Shown here piece by piece: positions 7,754 to 16,574 of a stretch of DNA of 64,000 nt. Position 1 is the first letter of the stretch. The number at the start of each line of letters is the position of its first letter. A program made the position numbers and the translations under genes. This DNA is from Aneurinibacillus sp. REN35. Lineage in GTDB: Bacteria; Bacillota; Bacilli; Aneurinibacillales; Aneurinibacillaceae. The notes under the pieces were generated by a model. It did no database searches, was not told the origin of the DNA, and worked only from the letters and a program-made list of their open reading frames with translations. The DNA lies in assembly GCF_041379945.2 (NCBI RefSeq), contig NZ_JBFTXJ020000006.1:186001-250000 (forward strand), in the 5' to 3' direction.

Positions 7754-8020
7754 TTAAGCGGACAGGCCGTTAACCTTCTTAGCCAGACGAGACTTCTTAC
7801 GGGAAGCTGCGTTTTTGTGGATCAGACCTTTGGTTACTGCTTTGTCCAAATGTTTGCCGGCAGCTTGCAGTGCAGTCTTAGCTGCTTCCAGATCGCCTGC
7901 TGCTACAGCAACGTCTACTCCTTTAATCGCTGTGCGAAGAGTAGATTTTTGAGCGGCACGTTGTGCGCGGCGCTTTTCGATCGTTTTTGTACGTTTGATC
8001 GCGGATTTAATATTTGGCAT
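7754..8020 (-). CDS. rpsT: 30S ribosomal protein S20
   Basis: This 88-residue basic protein binds 16S rRNA early in small-subunit assembly. It begins [20 protein letters not shown] and ends near [11 protein letters not shown], the standard S20 layout. The ATG at 8020 lies 7 bases from a near-perfect AAGGAGGTG site (complement of 8028-8036), so the longer frame with MNLM is not used. It is transcribed against its neighbours, as in B. subtilis. Confidence 0.97.
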   Translation of the reverse strand: MPNIKSAIKRTKTIEKRRAQRAAQKSTLRTAIKGVDVAVAAGDLEAAKTALQAAGKHLDKAVTKGLIHKNAASRKKSRLAKKVNGLSA

Positions 8021-8073
8021 GAGATTCACCTCCTTGGTGAATAAAATACTACTTTATAAAGTCAACAAGAGAA

Positions 8074-8102
8074 ATTGTATCATGCACATGTCCTGTTTGC
8101 AA
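8074..8102 (-). promoter_or_regulatory. Sigma-A promoter for rpsT
   Basis: On the minus strand, TTGCAA (8097-8102) and TACAAT (8074-8079) are separated by 17 bases. The site lies about 55 bases upstream of the rpsT start. Confidence 0.6.
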
Positions 8103-8163
8103 GAAAGTTTTTCTTCGTATAAATAAAGTTGGAACAGGAGAGCATGAGAACGAGGTGATCTGC

Positions 8164-9273
8164 ATGGAAAAAAAGCTGGATTTAAGCGTATATGCAGTAC
8201 GGACAGACCTGGCGCTTGAAGCGCGTGAGATGGCTACGCAGAAGCAGCAGGGAGAGCTGTCAGGCATTCGTTTTCATAGTGAAGAAGAGGATGGAATTAC
8301 CGTCTCCAAAATGGTCGTAGAGACAATGGAAGGCGCTGAGCGAATCGGGAAAAAACCGGGCCGTTATGTGACGCTCGAAGTACCGGGACTGCGCACCCAG
8401 GATTCTGAACTGCAGGATCGTGTGGCAACTCGATTTGCGCGGGAGTTTCATGCCTTTCTAAAAGAGATCGGCATTGCAGAAAGCGACAGTGTGTTAATTG
8501 TCGGCCTGGGCAATTGGAATGTTACCCCAGATGCGGTAGGACCGATGGTGGTGGAGAATGTGCTGGTCACACGGCATATGTTTGAACTGATGCCGGAGCA
8601 GGTGGAGGAAGGGTACCGTCCGGTTAGTGCGATTTCGCCCGGTGTGCTGGGCATTACCGGGATTGAGACAAGTGAGATTGTATACGGGGTGATTGAAAAG
8701 GCGCAGCCGAGTTTTGTGATCGCTATTGATGCGCTTGCTTCCCGTGCGCTAGAGCGGGTAAATACGACCATTCAAATTTCGGATGCGGGCATCAGCCCCG
8801 GCTCCGGCGTGGGTAATAAGCGGAAGCCGCTGACCAAAGAAACGCTGGGCATTCCGGTTATTGCGGTCGGTGTGCCTACAGTGGTTGATGCGGCAACGAT
8901 TGTCCATGATGTAATTACGTATATGCTGGCTCATCTTGGCCGCCAGTTGAAGGAAGCAAAAAATCCGAAGCCTGCTAGCAGGCTTGCACCTACAGGATTT
9001 ACGCTTCCGGGGAAGACCAAGCGGTATACGGAGGAAGATATGCCGAATGAAGCAGAGAAAAAAGCGATTCTTGGTATGATCGGTGAGCTAGAAGAGAATG
9101 AAAAGCGTCAACTTATCCATGAAGTGTTATCTCCGCTTGGACATAACCTTATTGTGACACCGAAAGAAGTGGATGATTATGTTGAAGACATTGCCAATAT
9201 TATCGCAAACGGACTAAATGCTGCCCTTCATGGATCGATTGATATGGATAATGTATCTGCATATACGCATTAA
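8164..9273 (+). CDS. gpr: GPR, germination protease for small acid-soluble spore proteins
   Basis: This 369-residue aspartyl-type protease begins degradation of the DNA-protecting small acid-soluble proteins at germination. It is made in the forespore as a zymogen and removes its own N-terminus; the 'VRTDLALEA' segment after about 12 residues matches the conserved processing region. Other family blocks present are '[18 protein letters not shown]', '[12 protein letters not shown]', '[10 protein letters not shown]' and '[12 protein letters not shown]'. The ATG at 8164 uses GAGGTG at 8152-8157; a GTG at 8155 overlaps it. No clear sigma-G promoter could be read upstream. It sits directly before spoIIP, as in Bacillus. 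Confidence 0.96.
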   Translation: MEKKLDLSVYAVRTDLALEAREMATQKQQGELSGIRFHSEEEDGITVSKMVVETMEGAERIGKKPGRYVTLEVPGLRTQDSELQDRVATRFAREFHAFLKEIGIAESDSVLIVGLGNWNVTPDAVGPMVVENVLVTRHMFELMPEQVEEGYRPVSAISPGVLGITGIETSEIVYGVIEKAQPSFVIAIDALASRALERVNTTIQISDAGISPGSGVGNKRKPLTKETLGIPVIAVGVPTVVDAATIVHDVITYMLAHLGRQLKEAKNPKPASRLAPTGFTLPGKTKRYTEEDMPNEAEKKAILGMIGELEENEKRQLIHEVLSPLGHNLIVTPKEVDDYVEDIANIIANGLNAALHGSIDMDNVSAYTH

Positions 9274-9292
9274 GATTTCTTACGAATAGGCT

Positions 9293-9329
9293 AAGGAAGT
9301 CGGCTAGAATAAAGCGGCTTCCTTTTTCT
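9293..9329 (+). terminator. Terminator after gpr
   Basis: AAGGAAGTCG (9293-9302) pairs with CGGCTTCCTT (9315-9324), with one G-T pair, followed by a T-rich tract. It indicates that gpr and spoIIP are separate transcripts. Confidence 0.75.
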
Positions 9330-9459
9330 TTTTCTACTGCTCTGCATGCCAATTCCCTCATATTTTTCGTTCTATACCCTGTTCTAGATTCATAGATTAA
9401 TAGAAACCACGACAGAGACAATGGACAACCATCTAAGCGACAGGAGAGGAGAGAGCAGC

Positions 9460-10641
9460 GTGTCGAGAAGGAATCGTAACTTGGTCGTGAATTTGCATGG
9501 AGCAGGCGTGCAGAAAAGCTTCGTCATTCTTTCGCTGGGTACGGCGATTTTATTTGTTTTAGTTGGGATTCTGTTCGCTTCCCAGGCGGGGAAGGGACTC
9601 TCCTCCCAGCATGTAGGCAAGATGACGGTAGCGATGTCAAGCAACGTATTACTGCATACCATGAGCTATGAAATTCCGTATTTTGAAGCCCATAAGGACA
9701 AGGACGAAGAGGTTGATCTCTCTTCTCTTGCGTTTCGTTTGATTACAAGCATTAATCCAAAAGATCCGCGCAGCTTTTTAGGGAACGAGCTGCCGGGCTT
9801 TAGCCTGTTTGATACGGAGGTGCTTGTCTCTGGCAAGGATTTGGCGCTGAGCGAGCTTCCGTTCGAATCGTCTCCGCCGCCCGAAGCTTTCAAAAAAGAT
9901 GCAGCGCCGGAAGCAACCGCGCCCGCGCAGCCTGAGAAGCCGATGGAGCAGGAGGTGCTGTCAACGAACGGACGAAAGGTGTTCTTTATTTATAACACGC
10001 ATAATCGCGAATCATGGGTACATGCTGTCCCGGAGGCACAGGCTAAGAACAACCCTGATCTGGCAATGGATGAGAAGAAGAATATCACGCTTGTAAGCAA
10101 GCGGCTGGCACAAACGCTTGAGAAGAATGGTATCGGTTCTTCGGTTGGCACGACTGATTTTACCGGACGATTGGTAAACCGTGGTGCATCCTACGCGCTT
10201 TCCTATGCGGAATCGCTCAAGGCGGTAAAGGCCGTCATGAAGCAAAACCGTGACTTGGACTATTTCATTGATATTCACCGTGATTCGCTGCGACGTAAGT
10301 CGACGACGGTTACAATCAATGGAAAGTCGTATGCACAAATCCACTTTGTCATCGGCATGCGCAACAAAGACTGGGAGAAAAATCAGCAGTTCGCGCTTAA
10401 GGTCCATAATATCGTTGAAAAGAAATATCCCGGTCTCTCTAAAGGTATATTTGGCAAAAAAGGTGGCAATGGTGAGTATAATCAATCCGTTTCTCCAAAT
10501 GCCATTCTTGTAGAGGTAGGAGGCGTTGATAATACGCTTGAGGAATCCTATCGCACGGCCGATGTATTGGCGGAAGCGATTGCCGAGGTATTTTGGGAAG
10601 CGCAGAAAGTGGATACGAAAACGAAACCGAAACGATCGTAA
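9460..10641 (+). CDS. spoIIP: SpoIIP, sporulation peptidoglycan hydrolase
   Basis: This 393-residue membrane-anchored protein works with SpoIID and SpoIIM to degrade septal peptidoglycan and drive engulfment. SpoIIP has amidase and endopeptidase activity. One membrane helix lies at residues 22-45, followed by a linker with an Ala/Pro/Glu-rich stretch near residues 140-160. The catalytic domain has H181 in 'NTHNRESW', H273 in 'DIHRDS' and E352 in 'LVEVGG', in register with the known zinc and catalytic residues of the family. The GTG at 9460 follows AGGAGAGGAGAG; the ATG at 9421 has no site. The yqxA gene follows 15 bases later. Confidence 0.95.
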   Translation: MSRRNRNLVVNLHGAGVQKSFVILSLGTAILFVLVGILFASQAGKGLSSQHVGKMTVAMSSNVLLHTMSYEIPYFEAHKDKDEEVDLSSLAFRLITSINPKDPRSFLGNELPGFSLFDTEVLVSGKDLALSELPFESSPPPEAFKKDAAPEATAPAQPEKPMEQEVLSTNGRKVFFIYNTHNRESWVHAVPEAQAKNNPDLAMDEKKNITLVSKRLAQTLEKNGIGSSVGTTDFTGRLVNRGASYALSYAESLKAVKAVMKQNRDLDYFIDIHRDSLRRKSTTVTINGKSYAQIHFVIGMRNKDWEKNQQFALKVHNIVEKKYPGLSKGIFGKKGGNGEYNQSVSPNAILVEVGGVDNTLEESYRTADVLAEAIAEVFWEAQKVDTKTKPKRS

Positions 10642-10656
10642 GCGGGAGGGAGTGCC

Positions 10657-10974
10657 GTGAAGCTGGCCGCCAAATTTTTTATCCTTGTCGGAGTCTTATT
10701 TGCAGGTATTCTATGCGGCATCAATCTGGCAGAAAAAGGTGTTCAGCGTATCGAGGGCGCTTCCGACCAGCCGGTAAAAGGATTCTACATTAAAAAAGTG
10801 AACGACGGTGGCTTTGAAGTAGAAGTATTGGGCAAGCAGGTCGTTACAGAACCGAAGCTGGCAGAAGCTCGGGCGGCTGGTGAGAACTGGATGAGTCAGA
10901 CTGGCAACCGCGTACGAACCTGGGTAGTTGTCACGACGCGCCAAGCAATGGAATGGATCATGGATAAATTATAG
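10657..10974 (+). CDS. yqxA: YqxA family protein (DUF3679)
   Basis: This 105-residue protein has one N-terminal membrane helix (AAKFFILVGVLFAGILCGI) and a small external domain. Its place directly after spoIIP, and its 'NLAEKGVQRIEG' and 'WMSQTGNRVR' segments, match the YqxA family of spore formers. The function is unknown. The GTG at 10657 follows GGGAGGG, and the gene is probably cotranscribed with spoIIP. A large terminator follows. Confidence 0.8.
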   Translation: MKLAAKFFILVGVLFAGILCGINLAEKGVQRIEGASDQPVKGFYIKKVNDGGFEVEVLGKQVVTEPKLAEARAAGENWMSQTGNRVRTWVVVTTRQAMEWIMDKL

Positions 10975-10994
10975 TGAATAGCTGTAGAGAATCG

Positions 10995-11061
10995 TCCCTT
11001 TATGACACGCCTGCTTCGGTTAAAAAGACTTGAGGGCAGGGAGGTCATAAAGGGATTTTTT
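10995..11061 (+). terminator. Long-armed terminator after yqxA
   Basis: TCCCTTTATGAC (10995-11006) pairs perfectly with GTCATAAAGGGA (11044-11055), followed by six T. The loop holds a second stem, CCTGC/GCAGG. Confidence 0.9.
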
Positions 11062-11134
11062 GTGGTATGCTTCAGTAATGGAGAAGGGTGCTATGCACGT
11101 CTGGTTTTTATCTGTAAAAAGGGGCGGGATCGAT

Positions 11135-12247
11135 ATGGATGCATACAATGAACGGATACAAAAAGTACGGAGCGAATTAGAGAATCAGGGTGTTACAGCG
11201 GCTCTTATTACATCCCCGCTATCAATAGCGTATTTGACGGGATTCGTCTGTGAGCCGCACGAGAGATTTTTGGGGCTGCTGCTGCAAGAAGATAGAGCCT
11301 TCTTATTCGTCCCGTCGCTTGAGAAGGAAAAGGCTGAATCAACGCTCTCTAAGCCGGGAAGCGCGGTTCGTGAAGTTATTGGCGTACAAGATACGGAGGA
11401 CCCGTATGTGAAGGTAAAGCAGGTGGCAGGAGAGATACAGCATAACCGCTTAGCCGTAGAAAAGGAGTATATGAGACTGACCCAGGCAGAGCGTCTGGGC
11501 AGTGTGGTAGGTGCAGCGTCATTTGCAGATATTGGCGGATATATTGCCAGGATGCGAAACAAAAAGTCAGCGGACGAAGTCGCAAAACTCAAAGCAGCAG
11601 CCGTACTTGTAGAAGAGGTGCTTGCTGAAGGGCTGAAGCGGGTTGTGCGCGGTGTGACAGAACTTGAACTTGTCGCTGAACTTGAATATATCATGAAGAA
11701 AAAAGGGGCGGCACCTTCCTTTGAGACGATGGTACTCGCTGGTGCTAATTCTGCTCTCCCGCACGGTGTACCGGGCATGACACAAGTACAGGAAGGCGGT
11801 TTTCTGCTTTTTGATTTAGGTGTATGTAAAGACGGGTACTGCTCTGACATTACCCGTACATTCGTAGTGGGTGAGGCGTCTGAAGAGATGGAGAGAATCT
11901 ACCATACGGTATTGGCGGCTGAAGAAGCGGCGATTCGTGCCGTACAGGTCGGCTCCCCGCTCGCGGAAGTTGATCGTGCCGCCCGCCGCCTGATTGATGA
12001 TGCAGGCTACGGATCTTATTTTATGCACCGGATCGGACATGGGTTGGGGATGGAGATACACGAATATCCATCTGTCCATGGTGCGAATGAAGAGAAGATT
12101 ACAGCAGGGATGGTATTTACGATTGAGCCGGGCATCTATGTTCCTAGGGTAGGCGGCGTTCGCATTGAAGATGATATTCATGTGACGGAGGCTGGAGCAG
12201 AGGTGCTTACGGCATTTCCGAAGGCATTAACATGTCTAGAGATTTAA
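11135..12247 (+). CDS. M24 family metallopeptidase (Xaa-Pro dipeptidase/aminopeptidase P type)
   Basis: This 370-residue 'pita-bread' peptidase probably removes residues next to proline. The N-terminal creatinase-like domain spans about residues 1-130. The catalytic domain carries the expected metal ligands: Asp in 'LLFDLGV', Asp in 'YCSDITRTF', His in 'IGHGLGMEIHE', Glu in 'TIEPGIY' and Glu in 'VRIEDD'. The ATG at 11135 follows GGGGCGGG with about 9-base spacing; in-frame codons further upstream lack a site. It is monocistronic, between the yqxA terminator and the lepA promoter. Substrate preference cannot be read from sequence. Confidence 0.88.
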   Translation: MDAYNERIQKVRSELENQGVTAALITSPLSIAYLTGFVCEPHERFLGLLLQEDRAFLFVPSLEKEKAESTLSKPGSAVREVIGVQDTEDPYVKVKQVAGEIQHNRLAVEKEYMRLTQAERLGSVVGAASFADIGGYIARMRNKKSADEVAKLKAAAVLVEEVLAEGLKRVVRGVTELELVAELEYIMKKKGAAPSFETMVLAGANSALPHGVPGMTQVQEGGFLLFDLGVCKDGYCSDITRTFVVGEASEEMERIYHTVLAAEEAAIRAVQVGSPLAEVDRAARRLIDDAGYGSYFMHRIGHGLGMEIHEYPSVHGANEEKITAGMVFTIEPGIYVPRVGGVRIEDDIHVTEAGAEVLTAFPKALTCLEI

Positions 12248-12248
12248 A

Positions 12249-12277
12249 TTGCTGTGAAGCTTCATGACTGATATAAT
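12249..12277 (+). promoter_or_regulatory. Sigma-A promoter for lepA
   Basis: TTGCTG (12249-12254), a 17-base spacer and TATAAT (12272-12277) form a near-consensus promoter about 40 bases before the lepA start. Confidence 0.65.
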
Positions 12278-12315
12278 AGTCACTAGTGCATTTTTTTCCT
12301 CGCGGGAGGTAGTAT

Positions 12316-14130
12316 ATGGATCGAAGACAACGACAAGAGAAAATCCGGAACTTCTCTATCATCGCTCATATTGACCACGGTAAGTCAACGCTGGCAGACC
12401 GGATTCTTGAATTTACCGGTGCCTTGACGGAGCGGGAGCGTGAGAATCAGTTTTTGGATCAGATGGATTTGGAAAGAGAGCGCGGCATTACGATCAAGCT
12501 GAATGCTGTGCAGTTGAAATATAAAGCGAGAGACGGCGAAGAGTATATTCTTCACTTGATCGATACGCCAGGACACGTCGACTTCACATACGAAGTATCG
12601 CGCAGCTTGGCTGCATGTGAGGGCGCGCTCCTTGTTGTGGATGCGGCCCAGGGCATTGAAGCGCAGACGCTCGCGAACGTATACCTGGCACTTGATAATG
12701 ATCTGGAGATTCTTCCGGTCATTAACAAGATCGACCTGCCAAGTGCAGAGCCTGAGCGTGTAAAACAGGAAGTGGAAGATGTAATCGGACTTGACGCGAG
12801 CGATGCGGTGCTTGCTTCTGCTAAAGCCGGAATCGGAATCGAAGAGATTCTTGAGCAGGTCGTAGCCAAAGTACCTGCGCCGACCGGTGATCCGGATGCG
12901 CCGCTAAAAGCGCTTATTTTTGATTCGCTCTACGACGCATACAGAGGCGTTATCGTTCATGTGCGGATCGTGGACGGCACGGTGAAAAAAGGGTCGAAAA
13001 TCAAAATGATGGCGACCGGTTCCGTATTCGAGGTCACTGAAGTAGGAACGCATGCGCCGTTCCCGAAACAGGTGGAAGAGCTTACGGTAGGAGATGTAGG
13101 CTTTATCGCAGCCAGCATCAAGACGGTGCGCGATACACGGGTTGGGGACACGATCACGCTGGCCGACAATCCGGCAAGCGAGCCGCTGCCGGGCTACCGT
13201 AAAGTAAATCCGATGGTATTTAGCGGGATGTATCCGGTTGATAGCGCTGACTATAATGATCTGCGTGAAGCGCTGGAGAAGCTTCAGTTGAATGATGCCT
13301 CCCTGCAATTTGAGCCGGAGACATCACAGGCCCTTGGCTTTGGCTTCCGTTGCGGCTTCTTGGGCATGCTGCATATGGAGATCATTCAGGAGCGGATTGA
13401 GCGTGAATTCAATATCCCGCTCATTACGACGGCGCCGAGCGTAATTTATGATGTTACAAAAACGGATGGCGAGAAAATCTCGATCGAGAATCCGTCGAAT
13501 ATGCCGGAACAGCAGAAGATTGATTTTATTGAAGAGCCGTATGTAAAAGCATCGATTATGGTGCCAAAAGATTTCGTCGGCGCGATCATGGATCTGTGCC
13601 AGCGTAAGCGCGGGGACTTCATCGATATGCAGTACATTGATGAGACGCGCGTACAGATCGTCTATGAGATGCCGTTAGCCGAAATCGTGTTTGAGTTTTT
13701 CGATCAATTGAAATCGAATACGAAGGGGTATGCGTCTTTCGATTATGAACTGGTTGGCTATAAGAAGTCGAAATTGGTGAAAATGGACATTATGCTCAAT
13801 GGCGAAGTGGTGGATGCGCTGTCCTTTATCGTACATCGTGATACTGCTTATAATCGCGGCCGTGTGCTGTGCGAGAAGCTAAAAGAGCTGATTCCACGCC
13901 AGATGTTCGAGGTGCCTATTCAAGCGGCAATCGGTCACAAAATTATTGCGCGTGAGACGATTAAAGCAATGCGCAAAAACGTATTGGCCAAGTGTTACGG
14001 TGGAGATATTTCCCGTAAGCGCAAGCTGCTTGAGAAGCAGAAGGAAGGAAAGAAACGTATGAAGTCCGTCGGAAGTGTAGAGGTGCCGCAGGAAGCGTTT
14101 ATGGCAGTTCTGAAGATGGACGAGAATTAA
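12316..14130 (+). CDS. lepA: Elongation factor 4 (LepA)
   Basis: This 604-residue translational GTPase acts on the ribosome in back-translocation or assembly. The G domain begins with '[15 protein letters not shown]' (G1), followed by 'RGITI', 'DTPGHVDF' (G3) and 'NKIDLP' (G4). The EF-G-like domains and the LepA-specific C-terminal domain follow, ending in '[16 protein letters not shown]'-like sequence ([18 protein letters not shown]). The ATG follows GCGGGAGGT. It lies upstream of hemW, as in B. subtilis, with a terminator between them. Confidence 0.98.
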   Translation: MDRRQRQEKIRNFSIIAHIDHGKSTLADRILEFTGALTERERENQFLDQMDLERERGITIKLNAVQLKYKARDGEEYILHLIDTPGHVDFTYEVSRSLAACEGALLVVDAAQGIEAQTLANVYLALDNDLEILPVINKIDLPSAEPERVKQEVEDVIGLDASDAVLASAKAGIGIEEILEQVVAKVPAPTGDPDAPLKALIFDSLYDAYRGVIVHVRIVDGTVKKGSKIKMMATGSVFEVTEVGTHAPFPKQVEELTVGDVGFIAASIKTVRDTRVGDTITLADNPASEPLPGYRKVNPMVFSGMYPVDSADYNDLREALEKLQLNDASLQFEPETSQALGFGFRCGFLGMLHMEIIQERIEREFNIPLITTAPSVIYDVTKTDGEKISIENPSNMPEQQKIDFIEEPYVKASIMVPKDFVGAIMDLCQRKRGDFIDMQYIDETRVQIVYEMPLAEIVFEFFDQLKSNTKGYASFDYELVGYKKSKLVKMDIMLNGEVVDALSFIVHRDTAYNRGRVLCEKLKELIPRQMFEVPIQAAIGHKIIARETIKAMRKNVLAKCYGGDISRKRKLLEKQKEGKKRMKSVGSVEVPQEAFMAVLKMDEN

Positions 14131-14151
14131 GCAAGAAGCGATGTATACGAG

Positions 14152-14198
14152 GAGCGGAGGGTAAAAAGGGATACGGCCTTTTCCTTCCGCTCTTTTTT
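14152..14198 (+). terminator. Terminator between lepA and hemW
   Basis: GAGCGGAGG (14152-14160) pairs with CCTTCCGCTC (14183-14192), with a one-base bulge and an inner AAAAGG/CCTTTT stem, followed by TTTTTT. Confidence 0.75.
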
Positions 14199-14252
14199 AC
14201 GAACGAATGATGCGCTGCCTATTTATATTTACACATTGGAAGGTGATACGGT

Positions 14253-15404
14253 ATGACAAAGGCCGTGTATATTCACATCCCGTTTTGCACGAATAAATGC
14301 TACTACTGCGATTTTAATTCGTATGTGACAAAGAACCCGCAGTTGGTATGGGATTATTTAACCGCACTGAACAAAGAAATGGAGGAGACGGTTCGCAGTT
14401 GTCCTCCTGGGGATATCGAAACTATTTTTGTCGGTGGGGGAACGCCCACATTCCTTGATGCGAAGCAGATGGCATACTTCTTAGAGACAGTTGCACGGCA
14501 TTTTCCTAAACGAAGTAAGGACATTGAATTTACGATGGAAGCCAACCCTGGAACGACCGATGTGGAGAAGCTGTCCATTATGAGAGAGGGCGGCGTGAAT
14601 CGAATTAGCTTTGGTGTGCAATCGTTCCACGATGAATTGTTAAAAAAAATCGGACGGATTCATGATAGCGCACAAGTATTCCGAAGCTTGGCGAATGCAA
14701 AGGAAGTCGGATTTGAGAACATCTCCATTGATTTGATTTTCGGTCTGCCGGATCAGACAACCGCACGATTCCAAGAGACGCTAGATCAAGCGTTCGCGCT
14801 TGATTTGCCACACTTTTCCTCATATAGCTTAAAAGTTGAGGAAAACACACTCTTCCATACGTTATATGAAAAAGATCAGCTCCCGCTTCCTACAGAGGAT
14901 GAAGAAGTGACAATGTATGAACGGTTGATGGAGCAGATGGAGAGCCATGGCTATCATCAATATGAGATAAGCAATTTTGCACAGCGCGGTTTTGAGAGCC
15001 GTCACAATATGACGTATTGGCGCAATGAATATTATTATGGCATCGGCGCGGGTGCGCACGGGTATGTAGACGGTACGCGGCATGTAAATGCGGGTCCGCT
15101 TGCGCAGTATATGCAGCTTGCAGAAAAAGGCCTTCCACGCGTGGAGCAGTTCAAGGTTACCCGTGCGGAGGAAATGGAAGACCATATGATTATGGGACTG
15201 CGCATGATGCAGGGGATCTCGGCTCCCGCATTCGAGCTGCGATACGGTATGACGCTGAAGGATGCGTTCGGCTCAATTATTGATGAACTTACCGAAATGG
15301 GGCTGCTTGCATGGACAAATGGATACCTGCATCTTACCAAGCGCGGCATTCCTCTTGGCAATGAAGTCTTCGCAAGATTTTTAGGGCTAGTTGACAAAGT
15401 TTGA
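14253..15404 (+). CDS. hemW: HemW, radical SAM heme-binding protein (HemN-like)
   Basis: This 383-residue radical SAM protein has the iron-sulfur motif C-T-N-K-C-Y-Y-C-D at residues 12-20. It lacks the extra N-terminal region of true oxygen-independent coproporphyrinogen oxidase HemN. HemW proteins bind heme and probably act as heme chaperones; older annotations call them HemN. 'VGGGTPTFL', 'SFGVQSF' and 'SIDLIFGLPDQT' are family landmarks, and a HemN C-terminal domain follows. The ATG follows GGAAGGTGAT. The hrcA promoter overlaps its last codons. Confidence 0.93.
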   Translation: MTKAVYIHIPFCTNKCYYCDFNSYVTKNPQLVWDYLTALNKEMEETVRSCPPGDIETIFVGGGTPTFLDAKQMAYFLETVARHFPKRSKDIEFTMEANPGTTDVEKLSIMREGGVNRISFGVQSFHDELLKKIGRIHDSAQVFRSLANAKEVGFENISIDLIFGLPDQTTARFQETLDQAFALDLPHFSSYSLKVEENTLFHTLYEKDQLPLPTEDEEVTMYERLMEQMESHGYHQYEISNFAQRGFESRHNMTYWRNEYYYGIGAGAHGYVDGTRHVNAGPLAQYMQLAEKGLPRVEQFKVTRAEEMEDHMIMGLRMMQGISAPAFELRYGMTLKDAFGSIIDELTEMGLLAWTNGYLHLTKRGIPLGNEVFARFLGLVDKV

Positions 15405-15420
15405 TCTCCTTTGGTATTTT
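15391..15420 (+). promoter_or_regulatory. Sigma-A promoter of the hrcA heat-shock operon
   Basis: TTGACA (15391-15396), an 18-base spacer and TATTTT (15415-15420) end 13 bases before the CIRCE operator. That spacing puts the operator over the early transcribed region, as in other HrcA-controlled operons. It overlaps the end of hemW. Confidence 0.65.
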
Positions 15421-15433
15421 TGAAGTAAGTTCT

Positions 15434-15460
15434 TTAGCACTCGTTATCAAAGAGTGCTAA
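15434..15460 (+). promoter_or_regulatory. CIRCE operator (HrcA binding site)
   Basis: TTAGCACTC (15434-15442), nine bases and GAGTGCTAA (15452-15460) match the consensus inverted repeat perfectly. HrcA binds it to repress the operon and is released under protein-folding stress. It is the only CIRCE seen in the window. Confidence 0.98.
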
Positions 15461-15474
15461 CAAGGAGGGACAGC

Positions 15475-16509
15475 ATGCTTACGGAACGACAACAGTTAAT
15501 TTTACGGGCTATCATTGACAATTACATTCGTTCCGCTGAACCGGTCGGGTCACGTACGATTTCGAAGCGGGAAGATATTGGCTATAGCTCCGCTACTATT
15601 CGTAATGAGATGGCGGATCTTGAGGAGATGGGGTATTTAGAACAGCCGCATACATCGGCGGGACGCATCCCATCGAATAAAGGCTATCGCTTTTACGTGG
15701 ACCAGTTTGCTGGCATGCCGTTTATGCAGGTGGAAGATGCTACGCATATTCGTCGCGTATTCGCCGATCGATTCTATGAATTCGAACAGGTAATGAATCA
15801 GGCGGCCTCCGTTCTTTCGAGCTTGACGAATTATACGTCCATCGTGCTTGGACATGACATACAGACAACACGTCTTAAGGCTGTGCAGATGATTCCACTC
15901 TCTCAACACTCTGCCGTATTTATTCTCGTAACAGATACGGGCAAGGTCGAGAACAAGATGATCTCGCTTCCAGAAGGAATGGCGATGAGTGAGATGGAGC
16001 GGGTCGTTAATTTGCTTAACGCCAAGCTTACAGGAGTAGCTATGGTTGAGCTGCGCCAGCGTCTGTATGCGGAAGTATCTAAAGAGTTGGGACGCTATAT
16101 TCAGCACTATGAAGAGATTATGTCTGTGCTTGAGGAGACGATTACTCATGAGCCGGACGATCATATTGTACTTAAAGGAACGACCAACATCATGATGCAG
16201 CCTGAGTTTCGGGATGTCGATAAAGTCAGGGATATTTTGACACTTTTTGAGCAGAATGAGATGGTAGTGCGCCTATTCGACTCTAAACAGAGCGGGCTTC
16301 ATGTGCGTATCGGCACGGAGAATCAAGAACAGGCGATTAGTAACTGCAGCATTATCACAGCAACGTATCATCTTGACGGCCAGCCGATGGGTACAGTAGG
16401 TATTCTCGGTCCAACACGCATGGAATACGGTCGTGTGATGGGAATTCTTAATGTGCTCGCGGGGAATCTGACGGATGCATTTGAACGTTTTTACAAATCT
16501 GATAGCTAA
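15475..16509 (+). CDS. hrcA: HrcA, heat-inducible transcription repressor
   Basis: This 344-residue repressor binds CIRCE elements and depends on a chaperonin (GroEL in Bacillus) for active folding. It has an N-terminal winged helix (LTERQQLILRAIIDNYI, 'SSATIRNEMADLEE'), then a GAF-like dimerisation domain ending in 'GILGPTRMEYGRVMG'. The ATG at 15475 lies 6 bases after AAGGAGG; a GTG at 15454 lies inside the CIRCE element and can be ruled out. It is the first gene of the operon and lies 65 bases before an unusual chaperonin gene, with no terminator between them. Confidence 0.97.
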   Translation: MLTERQQLILRAIIDNYIRSAEPVGSRTISKREDIGYSSATIRNEMADLEEMGYLEQPHTSAGRIPSNKGYRFYVDQFAGMPFMQVEDATHIRRVFADRFYEFEQVMNQAASVLSSLTNYTSIVLGHDIQTTRLKAVQMIPLSQHSAVFILVTDTGKVENKMISLPEGMAMSEMERVVNLLNAKLTGVAMVELRQRLYAEVSKELGRYIQHYEEIMSVLEETITHEPDDHIVLKGTTNIMMQPEFRDVDKVRDILTLFEQNEMVVRLFDSKQSGLHVRIGTENQEQAISNCSIITATYHLDGQPMGTVGILGPTRMEYGRVMGILNVLAGNLTDAFERFYKSDS

Positions 16510-16574
16510 TTAATAAGGCGCTTATATGCCAATGTATTGTAATTCATGCAAGAAAAAGAAAGGGAGGCCCGCTG

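Noticed and set aside
9370-9398. Possible sigma-E promoter before spoIIP (TTCTATA-14-CATAGATT)
   Set aside because: The -10-like element is acceptable, but the -35 region does not align with the ATATT core at the right distance, so I did not list it.
10012-10485. Long open frame on the minus strand inside spoIIP (also inside comEC at 3331-3939 and inside the anti-sigma gene at 5796-6380)
   Set aside because: These lie opposite well-supported genes, have no family features or ribosome sites, and arise from codon bias of the sense strand.
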